Assembly (NCBI RefSeq): GCF_001678495.1
Contig: NZ_JTJL01000014.1
Location: forward strand, 1 to 35,471
Length of the DNA: 35,471 nt
Source: Gallibacterium salpingitidis
GTDB lineage: Bacteria > Pseudomonadota > Gammaproteobacteria > Enterobacterales > Pasteurellaceae
Reading direction: 5' to 3'
Made by a program: the position numbers and the translations under genes. Below the pieces are notes generated by a model that was not told the origin of the DNA, did not search any database, and worked only from the letters and a program-made list of their open reading frames with translations. Shown piece after piece: positions 33,398-35,471 of this stretch (its first letter is position 1; each line of letters starts with the position of its first letter).

Positions 33398-33940
33398 ATG
33401 CAGGAAAAATTAGCGAAAATTAAATTAGTCATTACAGATGTTGATGGTGTTTTAACTGATGGCTCGCTCTATTATGGCGAGAATGGTGAAGTATTTAAGG
33501 TTTTTAATGCGCGTGATGGACTTGGCACTCGTATGTTATTGGAAAGTGGTGTGCAAGTGGCAGTGTTATCTGGTCGTGATTCATTAGTATTGCGCAAACG
33601 CATTGAAGAACTCAGTATTCCATTATTCCAATTAGGCAAGTTAGAAAAAGAGAGTGCTTGTTTATCATTAATTGAACAAGCTGGAGTAACAGCAGAAGAA
33701 GTGTTATATATCGGTGATGATAGTGTAGATTTACCTGCATTTGCAGTATGTGGTTTAACGGCGACAGTGGCTGAAGCACAAGACTATATCAAAGATAAAG
33801 TAGATATTGTAACTAAAGCAAATGGCGGACGTGGTGCTTTTCGTGAAATTGTGGATATGATTCTAGCGGCACAAGGTAAATCAGCGATTTATACCTCAGC
33901 AACTGGCTTTTTACATACTGCGAAAAAAATGGCGCAGTAA
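33398..33940 (+). CDS. kdsC: KdsC, Kdo 8-phosphate phosphatase
   Basis: HAD-family tetrameric phosphatase that releases Kdo from Kdo 8-phosphate. Motif I is LVITDVDGVLTDG (nucleophile and acid Asp), motif II VLSGRD, motif III Lys in LGKLEKES, motif IV GDDSVDLPAF. Length 180 aa and lack of a cap domain match the C0 subfamily. GGAAACAATATG supplies the start, 9 bp after kdsD. The following region has a G-rich hairpin. Confidence 0.95.
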   Translation: MQEKLAKIKLVITDVDGVLTDGSLYYGENGEVFKVFNARDGLGTRMLLESGVQVAVLSGRDSLVLRKRIEELSIPLFQLGKLEKESACLSLIEQAGVTAEEVLYIGDDSVDLPAFAVCGLTATVAEAQDYIKDKVDIVTKANGGRGAFREIVDMILAAQGKSAIYTSATGFLHTAKKMAQ

Positions 33941-34079
33941 TCTGTCCTTAAAAAAGTTCCCCCACTTTAATGAAATAAAGAGGGGTGGGGTGGGGGAGAT
34001 TTAAATTCAATAAAATCAAATAGATATAATCTATTTAATGCACAATATTCCAATCCATTTCATCACAATTAATGTTAAT

Positions 34080-35432
34080 CTATTTCTTCTTAGTTAGCGG
34101 CTTACCCCTTACTTCTCCAGTTAAAGATTCAAGAAAAGCAACAATATCATCTACTTGTTGTGCTGAAAGCGTTTTACCCAATTGATATTTCAAGACTAAA
34201 TTAACTGCCTGATGTAAATCATTGGTTCTGGCATCATGAAAATAAGGCGCAGTCAAAGCGATATTGCGTAAAGATGGCACTTTAAAACGATATTTATCAT
34301 TTTCTTGCTGCGTCTGATTGTAACGACCTAAATCAGCACTGGTTTCAGGCGTACCTCGATCTTTAATGTAATCTGCATAAATTCCCATAATTTCAAACGA
34401 GTTACCACCCATATTGATACCGCTATGACAGGTATCGCAACGATCCTCTTTAAATAATTGATAGCCACGTTTTTGTTGCTCAGTTAATGCAGAGGTATCG
34501 CCTTTTAAATAGCGATCAAAAGGGCTATTTGGTGTAATTAACCGCTTTTCAAATTCAGCAATGGCATCGGTCATATTGGCTTGTGTTAATTCAGGATAAA
34601 CTTGCAAAAACAGATCAAGAAACTGTGGATCTTTAGCAAATTTTTCCTCAATTTCCTGCCAATTATGATACCCCATTTCAACTGGATTCAATGGCGGTTG
34701 TGCCGCTTGTTCAGCCAAGTTTTTAGCTCGACCGTCCCAAAATTGGCTAGTATTAAAAACCGCATTATAAACTGTTGGTGCATTGATAACGCCTTGTTTT
34801 CCTGCAATTCCAGTAGAAACAGCTAGACCATCCACGCCACCATTGTCTAATAGGTGACAACTAAAACAACTCACTGAATTATCAAAAGATAAGCGATTAT
34901 CCGTAAACAACATTCCACCAATCATCACCTTACGAAAATCAACTGGTAAACGTTCGGGAATTGGCAAAATAAAGGTTTGTTGATCGGTATGAGGTAATTT
35001 GTCGCTATGGAGCTGTTCCGTCCATTGATTTAATAGAGCAGATTCTTCAGCAGTGAATTGATAAGGTAAACGTGAATGCAAATCTTGCTCGTCAGTATAA
35101 TGTGCAATGAAATATTGCAATTTTGCCAGATCGGCAATGGTAATGTTGTCGAGATGATTTAATTGTTCAGTAATTGCTTCTACTAAAAAACTTTTCTTCC
35201 CAATATTAATTTGTTGTTTATCAGCATAAGGCAAACTTTCTGCCGCTGAACTGCTATGGCAATCAGTACAATGCTTTTGCGTGAAAAGACGCTGCATCTC
35301 TTGCGCAGTAATTTTTTGCTGCGTTTTCGGTAAATCTTGCACTGCAATATTGGCATTATCTGCCATTGCAGAAAATGGAAAAACAGCTGCAACAAGTAAC
35401 GATAATGCAGCTAAAGGAATAGTTTTTAGCAT
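34080..35432 (-). CDS. Three-haem cytochrome c peroxidase / quinol peroxidase
   Basis: 450 aa with an N-terminal signal-anchor (LAALSLLVAAVFPFSAMA). Three CxxCH haem motifs are visible: CTDCH (55-59), CFSCH (188-192) and CDTCH (331-335). The last two belong to the di-haem peroxidase/MauG core (GGMLFTDNRLSFDNSVSCFSCH, APTVYNAVFN, WDGRAKNLAEQA, PSLRNIALTAPYFHDARTND). The extra N-terminal haem domain is the layout of E. coli YhjA/Ccp and the Aggregatibacter quinol peroxidase, which take electrons from quinol to reduce H2O2. A detoxification role in the periplasm under low oxygen is likely. The 39 bp beyond its start to the window edge show no clear promoter. Confidence 0.9.
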   Translation of the reverse strand: MLKTIPLAALSLLVAAVFPFSAMADNANIAVQDLPKTQQKITAQEMQRLFTQKHCTDCHSSSAAESLPYADKQQINIGKKSFLVEAITEQLNHLDNITIADLAKLQYFIAHYTDEQDLHSRLPYQFTAEESALLNQWTEQLHSDKLPHTDQQTFILPIPERLPVDFRKVMIGGMLFTDNRLSFDNSVSCFSCHLLDNGGVDGLAVSTGIAGKQGVINAPTVYNAVFNTSQFWDGRAKNLAEQAAQPPLNPVEMGYHNWQEIEEKFAKDPQFLDLFLQVYPELTQANMTDAIAEFEKRLITPNSPFDRYLKGDTSALTEQQKRGYQLFKEDRCDTCHSGINMGGNSFEIMGIYADYIKDRGTPETSADLGRYNQTQQENDKYRFKVPSLRNIALTAPYFHDARTNDLHQAVNLVLKYQLGKTLSAQQVDDIVAFLESLTGEVRGKPLTKKK

Positions 35433-35471
35433 GATGATTTTTGGGTTTAGATAACTTATTGAGTTATTACA

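Noticed and set aside
33951..34010. G-rich run with three long G tracts (possible G-quadruplex)
   Set aside because: Only three long G runs are present. It pairs with the preceding C-rich stretch and is better read as an imperfect terminator hairpin after kdsC.

Overview
The window looks like a low-GC gammaproteobacterial chromosome, most likely a member of the Pasteurellaceae. Supporting this are an aroF-tyrA pair, secG followed by tRNA-Leu(GAG), hldE back to back with lpxL/htrB, a kdsD-kdsC pair, and a three-haem quinol-peroxidase-type cytochrome. Genus cannot be fixed by eye. No CRISPR array, rRNA operon or insertion sequence was seen.

Layout. 1-471: 3' end of an autotransporter gene. 600-4901 (minus): sppA-degS-dgt, an envelope-stress and nucleotide-hydrolase group. 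5013-5573: a ydjA-type nitroreductase. 5614-7818 (minus): aroF-tyrA behind two TyrR-box-like sites. 8064-8513: secG and tRNA-Leu(GAG).

8492-17544: an integrated element of about 9 kb lying between a full tRNA-Leu gene and a decayed copy of its last bases plus terminator. It carries a P4-type integrase, AlpA, a P4/D5-type replication helicase, an Icd/Ash-like reading frame, several short unknown genes and a right-hand operon (392-aa unknown protein, 59-aa HTH protein, 128-aa unknown protein, 157-aa possible small-terminase-like protein). This is the layout of a phage satellite of the PICI/P4 type. Three non-coding structures stand out. (i) Two mirror-image origin-like modules sit near the two ends. 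Each has six GGTGAA(T/C)A iterons around an AT-rich core, 10 bp from a 22-bp inverted repeat shared by both. (ii) A 69-nt RNA candidate on the minus strand is closed by a 9-bp stem. It contains a 7-base segment complementary to two identical hairpin loops flanking it, strikingly like the P4 CI immunity RNA with its seqA and seqC targets. It lies inside the Icd-like frame. (iii) A pair of equally spaced direct repeats near the two att sites probably binds the integrase.

17627-23807: housekeeping and small regulatory pairs: a periplasmic metallo-beta-lactamase-fold protein opposite a GlxA/AraC regulator; xthA; hldE; lpxL; and an HxlR regulator opposite a cupin. 23880-28574: a LysR regulator opposite an exported alpha/beta hydrolase, then a nitroreductase, an MFS exporter and a cyclophilin-like protein. 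The central three genes have codon use richer in CCG, CTG and GCG than their neighbours and look acquired. 28612-33940: fbp (with a CRP-like site), cdd, ldcA, rnpB on the minus strand, and kdsD-kdsC for Kdo synthesis. 34080-35432: the three-haem peroxidase.

How the genes fit together: hldE, lpxL, kdsD and kdsC all serve LPS inner core and lipid A; degS, sppA and ldcA serve envelope maintenance; aroF and tyrA commit carbon to tyrosine. The satellite is self-contained for integration, replication and immunity, but has no capsid genes in view, so it would need a helper phage to spread.
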